Source: SAR202 cluster bacterium | GTDB taxonomy: Bacteria; Chloroflexota; Dehalococcoidia; SAR202; CAJWER01 | Reading direction: 5' to 3' | DNA length: 7,473 nt | Assembly (NCBI GenBank): GCA_030740335.1 | Contig: JASLXL010000021.1 | Span: forward strand, 1 to 7,473 | Shown: positions 1 through 6,383 of the stretch, piece after piece | Position numbering within the stretch: the first letter of the stretch is position 1 | Layout: the number at the start of each line of letters is the position of its first letter | Made by a program: the position numbers and the translations under genes | Notes under the pieces: generated by a model | What the model was told of the DNA's origin: nothing | The model's database searches: none | The model's input: the letters and a program-made list of their open reading frames with translations, nothing else

Positions 1-2
1 TC

Positions 3-689
3 GATGGCAAGCGCCGGCTGTTTCTGTCTGCAAACGGTGACGAGATGGTCGTCGTTCTCACTCTGGACGGCGAGGTCGACTACACGTTGCCCCGGCCTGT
101 TTTTGACGAGTACCAGGCCGAGGAGGCGCTTTACAAGCCGACTGATACGGCCTTGGTGGGGGATCAGCTATACATTGCTGATGGCTATGGATCCAACTAC
201 ATCGTGTCTGCCGACGTGAAAACCCGGCAGTGGACCGGTATATTCGGTGGCAAAACCGAGGATCCGACGGAAGATGGCAAATTCGCCACGGCCCACGGCA
301 TCGGCGTCAATCCAATCCACCACCAGCTGGATATAGCGGACCGACCACATTCACGCATACAGGTCCACTCTGGCATCGGAGACTTTATTGAGTCGCATAA
401 ACTACCGGCAGGTGCGTTTCTGTGCGGCATCAATTACCTGGAGTACAAGTCACATTGGTATGCCGTCATCGGCTGCTTGCGCGATCCGGACGAAGACCGG
501 CCTGCGCCGATCTATATCATCGACGCGGAGAGCTACGACCTCTTGTCTGTCATCCGCCCGAAAGAAGATTTCGGGATTGAGTTGGCGCAGCATCTGCACA
601 ACGTCACTCTACACGAGCATGACGACCAGCTTTATCTTGTTTGCCAGGCCTGGAACCCAGGGCACTACTTCGTGCTGCAGAAGGCTTAG
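3..689 (+). CDS. NHL-repeat / six-bladed beta-propeller protein, 5' end missing
   Basis: The reading frame is open from the first complete codon (position 3) to a TAG stop at 687-689, giving 228 visible residues; the true start lies upstream. The first visible ATG (45) is internal, because the codons before it read sensibly (DGKRRLFLSANGDE). Two NHL-like blades can be seen: about residues 44-66, with PTD then LYIADGYGSN, and about 98-121, with HGIGV then DIADRPHSRIQV. The pattern 'HGI..n....DRxxxRIQV' is typical of NHL propellers and of the lyase domain of peptidyl-alpha-hydroxyglycine alpha-amidating lyase. Such propellers act as binding scaffolds, lyases or lactonases, and nothing here decides between these. 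Residues after about 130 form the closing blades (YIIDAESYDLLSVI, LYLVCQAW). The missing N-terminus means secretion cannot be judged. It is the first visible gene of the + strand group and lies 43 bp before the next. The fold is fairly sure; the activity is unknown. Confidence 0.8.
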   Translation, partial: DGKRRLFLSANGDEMVVVLTLDGEVDYTLPRPVFDEYQAEEALYKPTDTALVGDQLYIADGYGSNYIVSADVKTRQWTGIFGGKTEDPTEDGKFATAHGIGVNPIHHQLDIADRPHSRIQVHSGIGDFIESHKLPAGAFLCGINYLEYKSHWYAVIGCLRDPDEDRPAPIYIIDAESYDLLSVIRPKEDFGIELAQHLHNVTLHEHDDQLYLVCQAWNPGHYFVLQKA

Positions 690-732
690 CTGCGAAGAGT
701 GAGTCTAAATCCAGCCTCAACGAGGAACAGGG

Positions 733-2538
733 ATGATCGGTGACGTGAAGGAGCATCTGGCCGATAGAGGGTTCACTGCTGAACCAATCTACCTGACGGA
801 CCTGGAAAGGTCGGTACCTTCAGGTGCGCTTTCTAAAGTGCCGAAGCCTGGCCACTGGCGAACTCTTAGGTATCAGACCGACACATTGTCGGGAACGATG
901 CTGGTGGCAGGGCCGGAGACGGCAGCCCCAGAAGTGATGTACCCCCTGAAGGTGTCCGGGTGGCACGCGGTTTCGATTGGGGTTTGGGGCGACCACATCA
1001 CGCCGGGAACGACACGCTGGTACGGCGAGATGAGGACATTCGTTGAGGTGTTGGCCAGGCTTAGTGGGGATGACACCCGCACGTTGCTAACCCTTCCGGG
1101 GCAGGAGTGGCGGCTCGAAGAGCAGATACGCGAACTGTTCTGGAAGGTCGCAGACCTCACGGACCAAGAGGTGGAGCTCGGCCAGGTGACGTGGCGTATC
1201 ACGCCTGGCGATGGGGTTGGAGCCCTGCAGAGCGCCGGCGCCCGGATAGCCTATATCAAGCTTGTGCCGCTGTCGGCAGATGAGGTGAAGGAGTTGCGGG
1301 CTGACCGCCAACAGACCGACACTCGCCGGGTCTTCGTTCACAATGACGCTGGTGGTCCGCTGTACTACCGTCCGACCACTGCCGAGCAGGTGCGACGCCA
1401 TGTCGAGCACTACCGTGACTCGGACATGGCGAGGCTCTACTGGGAGGCGGGAGGTGGCGACTCGCTCGGCTATCCAAGTAAGATCGGCAGGTTTCGGACA
1501 GGGGACGACGTATCCCAGGACTTCGAGCGAGTTCAGCAGCGTCTCGGGTCTGAGGGCCAGCGCATCTTGCGGGACAAGGGAGTTGAACCGTTCCAGGTCG
1601 CCCTGGAGCACGCCCGTCAAATTGGTATAGAGTTTCACGCCGCGTACCGGGTCGCTGGTTTCCACTACCCCCCGCAACACGATCACTTCAATGAGGGCCC
1701 GACGTTCTACAAGTCACACCCCGAACTTCGTGGCGTAGATAGGCAAGGCGATCCTACCCCCAGAATATCCTATGCATACCCGGAGGCTCGTGCCTTCGTG
1801 GTATCGCTGCTAAAAGAGATCGCAGAATTTCCGATCGACGGAATCTGCTTGCTCTACAACCGCCGACCGCCATTGGTGGAGTACGAACCCTCGTTGGTCG
1901 AGGGATTCAGGGGCGAGTATGGTGAGGACCCGCGTCAGATCGATGAGCACGATCCACGGTGGCTTTTGTATCGCGCCAGGACACTGACACAGTTCATGCG
2001 CGAGGTTCGCGAGGCAATGGATGAGGCCGGGCTAGCGCAGGACCGAGGCAAACGTCTCGAGGTCTCGGCCGTAGTCATGGGCAGCCTGGAGGAAAACCTA
2101 TTTCACGCGATTGACCTGAAGGCGTGGGTCGAAGAAGGGCTGATCGATACGATCATGCCATATAGCTCGTTCGAGGACCTAGAGAGTATGGAGGAGGCCT
2201 GGACCGATCCCGCAGACATCGCTCCGTTCGTCTCGATTACGAAAGGCACGGCGTGCAAACTCGCGCCTAATATCATGCCTCGACAGCTAAGTCCTGAGGC
2301 CATTCGAAAGAGGGCGGCGGCACTGTATGATGCAGGAGTGGACCACATCTTTCTCTGGGACGCCGATGTGCTTCAACCCCGTTCGAATAGTGCTGGATCT
2401 TGGAATGTTTTCCGACGATTGGGCCATCGTGAGGAGATTGCAGCGTGGCACAATGCTGGTGAACCAGGTCTTGATACCCCTACCATGGCCATACGAAACC
2501 TGGGCGACTGGGATATGTCTTACAGGACGCCTGGATAG
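733..2538 (+). CDS. GHL10-like (family 10 glycosylhydrolase-like) TIM-barrel protein
   Basis: This 601-residue protein appears complete. ATG 733 is preceded by GAGG (722-725, 7-base spacer). An in-frame TAA at 706-708 with no other start codon in between fixes this start. Residues about 50-195 look like a beta-sandwich, galactose-binding-like domain: GTMLVAGPETAAPEV, then GWHAVSIGVW, ending ARIAYIKLVPLS near 187. The rest resembles a GHL10/DUF187-type TIM barrel: ALEHARQIGIEFHAAYR (about 290-306), HPELRGVDRQGDP, SYAYPEARAFVVSLLKEI (346-363), DGICLLYNRRPP (369-380), GSLEENLFHAIDLKAWVEEG, then ALYDAGVDHIFLWDAD and RRLGHREEIAAW near the end. Family members are putative glycosidases of poorly defined substrate. 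The strand usually written DGIxxD(D/Y) here reads DGICLLYN, so an expected acidic residue is absent. No signal peptide is apparent, which suggests a cytoplasmic protein. It is probably cotranscribed with its neighbours. The fold assignment is likely; catalytic activity is uncertain. Confidence 0.8.
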   Translation: MIGDVKEHLADRGFTAEPIYLTDLERSVPSGALSKVPKPGHWRTLRYQTDTLSGTMLVAGPETAAPEVMYPLKVSGWHAVSIGVWGDHITPGTTRWYGEMRTFVEVLARLSGDDTRTLLTLPGQEWRLEEQIRELFWKVADLTDQEVELGQVTWRITPGDGVGALQSAGARIAYIKLVPLSADEVKELRADRQQTDTRRVFVHNDAGGPLYYRPTTAEQVRRHVEHYRDSDMARLYWEAGGGDSLGYPSKIGRFRTGDDVSQDFERVQQRLGSEGQRILRDKGVEPFQVALEHARQIGIEFHAAYRVAGFHYPPQHDHFNEGPTFYKSHPELRGVDRQGDPTPRISYAYPEARAFVVSLLKEIAEFPIDGICLLYNRRPPLVEYEPSLVEGFRGEYGEDPRQIDEHDPRWLLYRARTLTQFMREVREAMDEAGLAQDRGKRLEVSAVVMGSLEENLFHAIDLKAWVEEGLIDTIMPYSSFEDLESMEEAWTDPADIAPFVSITKGTACKLAPNIMPRQLSPEAIRKRAAALYDAGVDHIFLWDADVLQPRSNSAGSWNVFRRLGHREEIAAWHNAGEPGLDTPTMAIRNLGDWDMSYRTPG

Positions 2539-2555
2539 GCTAGCGCTGTCCAACT

Positions 2556-2559
2556 GGAG
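2556..2559 (+). promoter_or_regulatory. Shine-Dalgarno GGAG supporting a TTG start
   Basis: GGAG lies 6 bases before TTG 2566. The next in-frame ATG falls inside the glycine-rich NAD(P)-binding loop (residue 14), so starting there would destroy the Rossmann fold. The site therefore supports the TTG start of the following oxidoreductase. Confidence 0.7.
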
Positions 2560-2565
2560 TCAAGA

Positions 2566-3663
2566 TTGACTAACTACACTGCTGCGGTTATCGGATGCGG
2601 GCGCATGGGCGCGTTCATCGACAACGAAACGGTGGGTTCGTCGATTGTGACATTACCCTTCTCGTTTGCCGCGGGCTTTGCAGCTTGCGACAGGACGCGA
2701 CTAATTGCAGGTAGCGACCTGCGGTCGGAAGTGCTTTCGGCCTTCGGCAAACGGTACGCTATCGAGGGGTCGCGCCTCTACACCGACTACCGGGAGCTGA
2801 TCGACTGTGAGCGGCCTGACATCTTGGGTGTCGCGACGATGCCTGAGCATCGAGCGGAGATCATGGTCTACGCTGCTGAGCACGGCGTGAAGGCTATCTA
2901 TGCCGAAAAGACCATGGCTGCCTCGATGGCTGAGGCCGACGATGTGGTGGAGGCTGTCGAGAGCAACGGCGTTGCATTCAATATGGGAACCGGCTTCCGG
3001 TGGCACCCCGGCTTCGACAAGATGAAGGGCCTGATCGACAGCGGCGAGGTGGGGGCTCTGCGTGACATGGTGCTGCTCTACAGAAATGGCATCAATCAGC
3101 ATGGTATTCACGCCCTGGACCTGGCCATGTATCTTAACAACGACGTGCCCGTAGTGGCCGTGCAAGCGAGTCTTGTAGATCCGTCCGACGCCCCGGTGGG
3201 CGACGTGATAACCAAGGACCCGGACGCTCGCGGTATTGTCGAGTTCGAGAACGGAGTCACGGCACATCTACTAATTGCGCCTTCCGAGGACGAGCAGTCG
3301 GTTTACTGTGAGAAGGGTTATCTCGGCGCATTCGGCGCGCGGCAGCACTGGGTAATGCGGCTTCTCAAGCCTGGTGGGCATCGGGGCCAGGGTGCGATCA
3401 CACCGGAACTATTCCCGGATTTCGAGCCGGCAAGCTCAACGCTGATGATCATCGAAGACCTGGTCCAGGCCCTCGATAGTGGAGGACAGACTCGAGGTGG
3501 GGTTCAGGTGGCGAGGGCGGGCGACGAGCTTACATTCGCATTCGTTGAGTCCCATTTGCGTGGCGGCGCCAGGGTCAATTTGCCTCTCGAGGGCAGCCGC
3601 CTACGACTTAACCGTAACCCTGAACCAAGGCCCGTTTTGTTCGAGCCACGGGGAGAAAACTAA
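2566..3663 (+). CDS. Gfo/Idh/MocA family NAD(P)-dependent oxidoreductase
   Basis: This 365-residue protein starts at TTG and has the usual family length. The N-terminal Rossmann fold carries VIGCGRMG (G10, G12, G15) and an acidic strand end at GSD (D51). Between them is an insert-like stretch, DNETVGSSIVTLPFSFAAGF, seen in one subgroup of this family. The C-terminal alpha/beta domain starts around the catalytic-lysine motif AEKT (E114, K115; commonly EKP). It continues with GFRWHPGFDKMKGLIDSGEVG and the substrate-site motif GIHALD (H182, D185), so the expected catalytic residues are intact. The family oxidises or reduces sugars, inositols, sugar acids or aminated sugars with NAD(P)(H); the substrate cannot be read from sequence. 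The C-terminal tail (ARAGDELTFAFVESHLRGGARVNLPL) is typical. It lies 27 bp after the GHL10-like gene and 20 bp before the NTF2-like gene, so it is probably in one transcript with both. The protein is cytoplasmic. Family assignment is very likely. Confidence 0.93.
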   Translation: MTNYTAAVIGCGRMGAFIDNETVGSSIVTLPFSFAAGFAACDRTRLIAGSDLRSEVLSAFGKRYAIEGSRLYTDYRELIDCERPDILGVATMPEHRAEIMVYAAEHGVKAIYAEKTMAASMAEADDVVEAVESNGVAFNMGTGFRWHPGFDKMKGLIDSGEVGALRDMVLLYRNGINQHGIHALDLAMYLNNDVPVVAVQASLVDPSDAPVGDVITKDPDARGIVEFENGVTAHLLIAPSEDEQSVYCEKGYLGAFGARQHWVMRLLKPGGHRGQGAITPELFPDFEPASSTLMIIEDLVQALDSGGQTRGGVQVARAGDELTFAFVESHLRGGARVNLPLEGSRLRLNRNPEPRPVLFEPRGEN

Positions 3664-3683
3664 ACGTCCGAAGGTGCCAGCAT

Positions 3684-4073
3684 ATGACCGATGTTGTAGA
3701 GCAGGCCAAGGCGTCGTACGATCGTTATCGCATCGCATTCAACACTCGTGATGTAGAGGGTATGGTCGCTGAGATGCACTTCCCTCATAGACGGCTGCCC
3801 GGAGGCAACGAATTCGAGGTCTGGGAGACTGCTGACGACTACCGTGTTTCTCGCGGCGAGAGTATGACGGCATCTCTCGGCGAAGAGGGTTGGGACCACA
3901 CGGCGACGACCTCCATTGAGGCTGTCCAGTCGGGCGTGGACAAGGTGCACCTGGCGTTGAACCAGTCGAGACGACGGGCCGATGGCACGGAGTACAAGGC
4001 ATTTCCCACACTTTGGGTATTCACCAGAATTGACGGACGGTGGGGTGTGCAGTTCCGCTCTTCGTTCCTTTAG
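3684..4073 (+). CDS. Small NTF2-like / SnoaL-like domain protein
   Basis: This 129-residue protein has its ATG at 3684, 9 bases after a GAAGG (3670-3674). It forms one alpha+beta-barrel domain of NTF2 size. The N-terminal helix (VEQAKASYDRYRIAFNTRD, then VEGMVAEMHFPH) matches the usual 'Y..A.n..D..g....~~~P' opening. The C-terminal strands, VHLALNQSRRRADGTEY and TLWVFTRIDGRWGVQFRSSF, match the closing sheet of SnoaL-like proteins. NTF2-fold proteins can be isomerases, hydratases, dehydratases or plain binding proteins; no catalytic His-Asp pair can be assigned with confidence. It follows an oxidoreductase by 20 bp and is probably translated from the same mRNA, so it may act on the same or a related metabolite. 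Its stop TAG (4071-4073) interlocks with the TAA of the convergent gene. The fold is fairly sure; the function is unknown. Confidence 0.83.
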   Translation: MTDVVEQAKASYDRYRIAFNTRDVEGMVAEMHFPHRRLPGGNEFEVWETADDYRVSRGESMTASLGEEGWDHTATTSIEAVQSGVDKVHLALNQSRRRADGTEYKAFPTLWVFTRIDGRWGVQFRSSFL

Positions 4074-5176
4074 GAGGGCACCTTGACGAGGGCTGAGCCG
4101 GCCTGGTGCGATTTCAGGAATCCGGTCAAAATCTGGACAACATGTCGCGCTTGCCGCCCACTCCCGACGCTCTCGCCACCTCCGTTCTCTGACAGAGCGA
4201 TCAACTCCTCGTACGCGGCTACATAGCCCATCGTCTGGTAGTTGCTGACTATGCCCATCGGCTTGATGGTGCGAGTGATCGTGTCTCCCTCCTCGTCGAC
4301 GCTTTCGAGTGTCGCCATGCCGGAACTGAGTACGAAGGTTATTTTTCCCGTGGTGCCTGTGATTGAAATTGAAGATGTGTCGAGGGCGTTCTTGGTGCAG
4401 TCGAAGTAGGCGTGAACCCCGTTTGCGAACTTGATGATGCCGGTCACCCCGGGTTCTATCTCGGGGTTTTTCCCGCCGTCGCCTCGATACTGGTCCCAGT
4501 GGTCAAAGCCCTCTTCAAGCAGCCCCATGACGTGTGTGGGCTCGGAGTCAGCGAAGAAGACCAGCCCGTGAACCCTGTGGGTTCCGTTGCGGAACAGCAT
4601 AGCGCGGGGTCCGCCCATCGTCGCTGTGATGCTCTTGACCTGGCCGATCTCGCCGTCGCTCATCATGTCCCGGATCTTGTGGTACATGGGATCCCAGGAC
4701 TTGGTGTGGCCGACGCTCAGTTGCACTCGGTTGTCCTCGCATGCCTTGATCATGCGATTTGCGTCCTTCATCGTCGTCGCCAGCGGCTTCTCGCACATAA
4801 TGGCTTTGATGCCGCTGTTGGCGGCATCTACGACCATATCGGCGTGGCGATTGTCACTGGTGCCGACCGTGAGGATGTCTAGATTCGCCTCGGCCAGCAT
4901 CTGTTTGTAGTCGGTGTATGGCTTCGCATTGGGCCAGCGACCTTGCCAGTTGTTTTCGAAATCCTCCAGCAAGTCGGGCACGATATCGCAGTACCCGGCC
5001 ACCTCAACATTGTCCATCAGCGCGAGACACGCAGCGTGGCCTATGATGACCTCCCGATCAAAGGGCGGCCCAACCTTTCCCCCCTGGTAGGCGGCGCGCG
5101 GTCCCGGACTCTGGGGTACTGCCGACGTGATTCCCCTCAGTCCCACGATACCGACACGGTACTGTGTACTGATCAT
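4070..5176 (-). CDS. Gfo/Idh/MocA family oxidoreductase with atypical HxxH motif
   Basis: This 368-residue protein starts at ATG 5176-5174, preceded by AGGGAG a few bases upstream, and ends at TAA (4072-4070). The Rossmann loop is VGIVGLRGI (G9, G12, G15). It is followed by an insertion of about 25-30 residues (PQSPGPRAAYQGGKVGPP) before the helix with GHAACLAL; YCD at 62-64 closes the second strand. MCEKPLA carries the usual E129-K130-P131. Then come SVGHTKSWDPMYHKIRDMMS and DGEIGQVKSI. The motif usually GTHxxD is GTHRVH here (H200, H203), so the customary Asp is absent. It is otherwise full length, with a normal C-terminal sheet (GVTGIIKFANGVHAYFDC). It probably acts on a sugar, cyclitol or related polyol with NAD(P). 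It lies 22 bp downstream of the propeller hydrolase gene and is last in its operon. Family assignment is very likely; the substrate is unknown. Confidence 0.92.
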   Translation of the reverse strand: MISTQYRVGIVGLRGITSAVPQSPGPRAAYQGGKVGPPFDREVIIGHAACLALMDNVEVAGYCDIVPDLLEDFENNWQGRWPNAKPYTDYKQMLAEANLDILTVGTSDNRHADMVVDAANSGIKAIMCEKPLATTMKDANRMIKACEDNRVQLSVGHTKSWDPMYHKIRDMMSDGEIGQVKSITATMGGPRAMLFRNGTHRVHGLVFFADSEPTHVMGLLEEGFDHWDQYRGDGGKNPEIEPGVTGIIKFANGVHAYFDCTKNALDTSSISITGTTGKITFVLSSGMATLESVDEEGDTITRTIKPMGIVSNYQTMGYVAAYEELIALSENGGGESVGSGRQARHVVQILTGFLKSHQAGSALVKVPS

Positions 5177-5198
5177 TTCGCTCCCTTTAGGCCCAGAC

Positions 5199-6158
5199 TC
5201 ACTTCATCCTTTCGGCAATCCCTATGCCCGAAAATTCATTGCCGCAGTAGAAGAGGAGGTCTCTGTCGGGCTGTTCCAGCGTGCAGACGTACTCGGTCAT
5301 CTTCGAGTCCCATCCCGAATCGGATGACTCGACGATTACCCTTGGGTCGGACTCGAAGTGGATGCCGTCGCTGCTTTCGGCGTACCGCACCCTGTAGCCG
5401 GGTCCGGCCGAGTTGTACCAGATCTGGTACTTGCCGTCCCTGTAATAGACGACGGGCTTGGAGCAGACGTAGTCCTCAATCGGGTTCTTGGTGTCGGGCT
5501 TGATGAGGGTTCCGGCCTCGTGGGGCGTCCAGTTGAGTCCATCGGGGGATGTTGCCAGGGCGATTCCAATGTTCAGATTCTTTGTGTAGCCGGCCTCGTC
5601 CCTGAGCGCCGTGTACCACATCCAGTACTCGTCACCCACCTTCAGGACGGCACATGAGCCGCTGCCGTTCTCGTGAGGCGACCCCGGTTCTCCGGCAGGG
5701 AGCAGCGAGCCCAGCCCGCTCCGCCGCCAAGTAATGCCGGCGTCCTCGCTGATGGCAACCATCGTGTGATTGAGTTTGAAGTCTTCCCCGCCGTGGGAGT
5801 GGTGGACCCACTCGTTTCCAAATGCGGCGTAGTACATGTACCAGAGCGTATCGGTGATCGGCAACACCCACGGATAGGAGGTCCAGACCGAGTCCAGCTC
5901 TCCCGGCACCGCCAGGTCCAGTACCGGATTGCCCCGATACCTGGTCCAGGTGTACGGGTCGTCAAGTGGGGCCTCGGCAAATCCGATGCGCCTCTCCTTT
6001 CCACGCCGGCCGTCGCGCTCACCGTAGTAGTACATACGGAGCTTGCCGCCGACCCGCAGAATGTGCGGCGCCGAGGGGCGCAAGTCCCACTCGTCGCCGT
6101 CACTATGAGGGAAGATAGGATTGGACGATAATTTGCGCCATGTCCCTGCGTCGACCAT
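5199..6158 (-). CDS. GH43/GH32/GH130-type five-bladed beta-propeller glycosidase-like protein
   Basis: This 319-residue protein starts at ATG 6158-6156, with AGGAG 7 bases away; an in-frame TGA (6179-6177) rules out a longer protein. It ends at TGA 5201-5199. Repeated blade motifs are visible: LRMYYYGERDG (40-50), WYMYYAAFG (106-114), YWMWYTALRD (178-187), YQIWYNSAG (244-252) and LLFYCGNEF (301-309). They alternate with WTRYRGNPVL, ISEDAGITWRRS, TSPDGLNWTPHEAG and ESSDGIHFES, the 'S.DG..W' signature of five-bladed glycosidase propellers. Candidate acidic active-site residues include DEWD (22-25), ELD (87-89), HEN (162-164), IEDY (227-230) and WDSKMTEY (283-290); which are catalytic is not decided. 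No signal peptide is visible, so it is likely cytoplasmic and would act on imported oligosaccharide or glycoside. It precedes an oxidoreductase gene by 22 bp. The fold is confident; the exact GH family is not. Confidence 0.85.
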   Translation of the reverse strand: MVDAGTWRKLSSNPIFPHSDGDEWDLRPSAPHILRVGGKLRMYYYGERDGRRGKERRIGFAEAPLDDPYTWTRYRGNPVLDLAVPGELDSVWTSYPWVLPITDTLWYMYYAAFGNEWVHHSHGGEDFKLNHTMVAISEDAGITWRRSGLGSLLPAGEPGSPHENGSGSCAVLKVGDEYWMWYTALRDEAGYTKNLNIGIALATSPDGLNWTPHEAGTLIKPDTKNPIEDYVCSKPVVYYRDGKYQIWYNSAGPGYRVRYAESSDGIHFESDPRVIVESSDSGWDSKMTEYVCTLEQPDRDLLFYCGNEFSGIGIAERMK

Positions 6159-6165
6159 GTTAAGA

Positions 6166-6170
6166 CTCCT
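6166..6170 (-). promoter_or_regulatory. Strong Shine-Dalgarno AGGAG for propeller gene
   Basis: The - strand reads AGGAG, then a 7-base spacer, then ATG (6158). Together with the in-frame stop at 6179-6177, this fixes the start of the propeller glycosidase-like gene. Confidence 0.75.
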
Positions 6171-6226
6171 AGATTGTCAGAAATTGGCGTCCTAGTTGAA
6201 GTAGGATAGCCGGACTCGACGGCATT

Positions 6227-6243
6227 TTCCATCGGAGATGGAA
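6227..6243. repeat. Inverted repeat TTCCAT-5-ATGGAA
   Basis: This is a perfect 6-bp inverted repeat with a 5-base loop (CGGAG), about 70 bases upstream of the propeller gene start. It could be an operator or a small RNA hairpin, or it could be chance. It is not followed by a T-run on the - strand, so it is not a classical terminator. Confidence 0.35.
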
Positions 6244-6319
6244 TTGGATACAGAATACGGGCCCTGAGTCTCGTTTGACCGCCAGGACACGGGTCTAGAA
6301 GCCGCTGAAAGTCTCGTGC

Positions 6320-6338
6320 AACCGTTCATGCAACGGTT
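6320..6338. repeat. Inverted repeat AACCGTT-5-AACGGTT, possible operator or hairpin
   Basis: This is a perfect 7-bp inverted repeat with a 5-base spacer (CATGC), 46 bases past the stop of the upstream - strand gene. The same bases form an imperfect tandem repeat of TGCAAC(C/G)GTTC (6317-6327 and 6329-6339). The second copy, TGCAACGGTTCCA (6329-6341), is near-palindromic and loosely recalls LacI-family sugar-repressor operators. No regulator gene is present in the window, so the role is conjecture. As an RNA hairpin it lacks a U-tract. Confidence 0.4.
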
Positions 6339-6383
6339 CCAATCGTCGCCGAGTAGCAGCGCGCCATGACGGGAATGCCATTT

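Larger units (their letters stand above)
6159..6383. other. 225-bp intergenic region between two - strand genes
   Basis: No plausible gene was seen here on either strand. The region holds the ribosome-binding site of the downstream propeller gene and two short perfect inverted repeats (6227-6243 and 6320-6338). It also holds an 8-base direct repeat AGTCTCGT (6267-6274 and 6310-6317) and a GGGCCC palindrome (6259-6264). It is far larger than the other gaps in the window (20-43 bp), so it may hold a promoter or processing site for the last two - strand genes. No convincing -35/-10 pair and no U-tract terminator were found. Confidence 0.6.

Noticed and set aside
45..689. ATG 45 as the real start of the NHL gene
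   Set aside because: The frame is open to the left edge with sensible propeller sequence, and no ribosome-binding site precedes this ATG.
1087..1686. 199-residue open frame on the - strand
   Set aside because: It is antisense to the well-supported GHL10-like gene, and its translation has no recognisable domain; it is a by-product of codon bias.
2701..3267. 188-residue open frame on the - strand
   Set aside because: It lies inside the oxidoreductase gene, is His- and Val-rich and without a motif, and is the mirror of a real coding sequence.
4078..4109. Possible hairpin GCACC...GGTGC with inner GGCTGAGCC just past the convergent stops
   Set aside because: The stem is short and interrupted, lies in the coding end of the - strand oxidoreductase, and has no T-run on either side, so it is not supported as a bidirectional terminator.
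4412..5503. Open frames of 156 and 186 residues on the + strand (4412-4882 and 4943-5503)
   Set aside because: They are antisense to the oxidoreductase and propeller genes. The second becomes an Arg/Ser/Cys-rich string typical of a shadow frame.
6159..6200. Possible sigma70-like promoter upstream of the propeller gene on the - strand
   Set aside because: TTCAAC followed 17 bases later by ACAATC is too far from consensus to call.
5642..6232. 196-residue - strand frame starting in the intergenic gap
   Set aside because: It overlaps the propeller gene in another frame, and its translation is Thr/Arg/Gly-rich with no domain, whereas the overlapping frame has clear blade motifs and a good ribosome-binding site.
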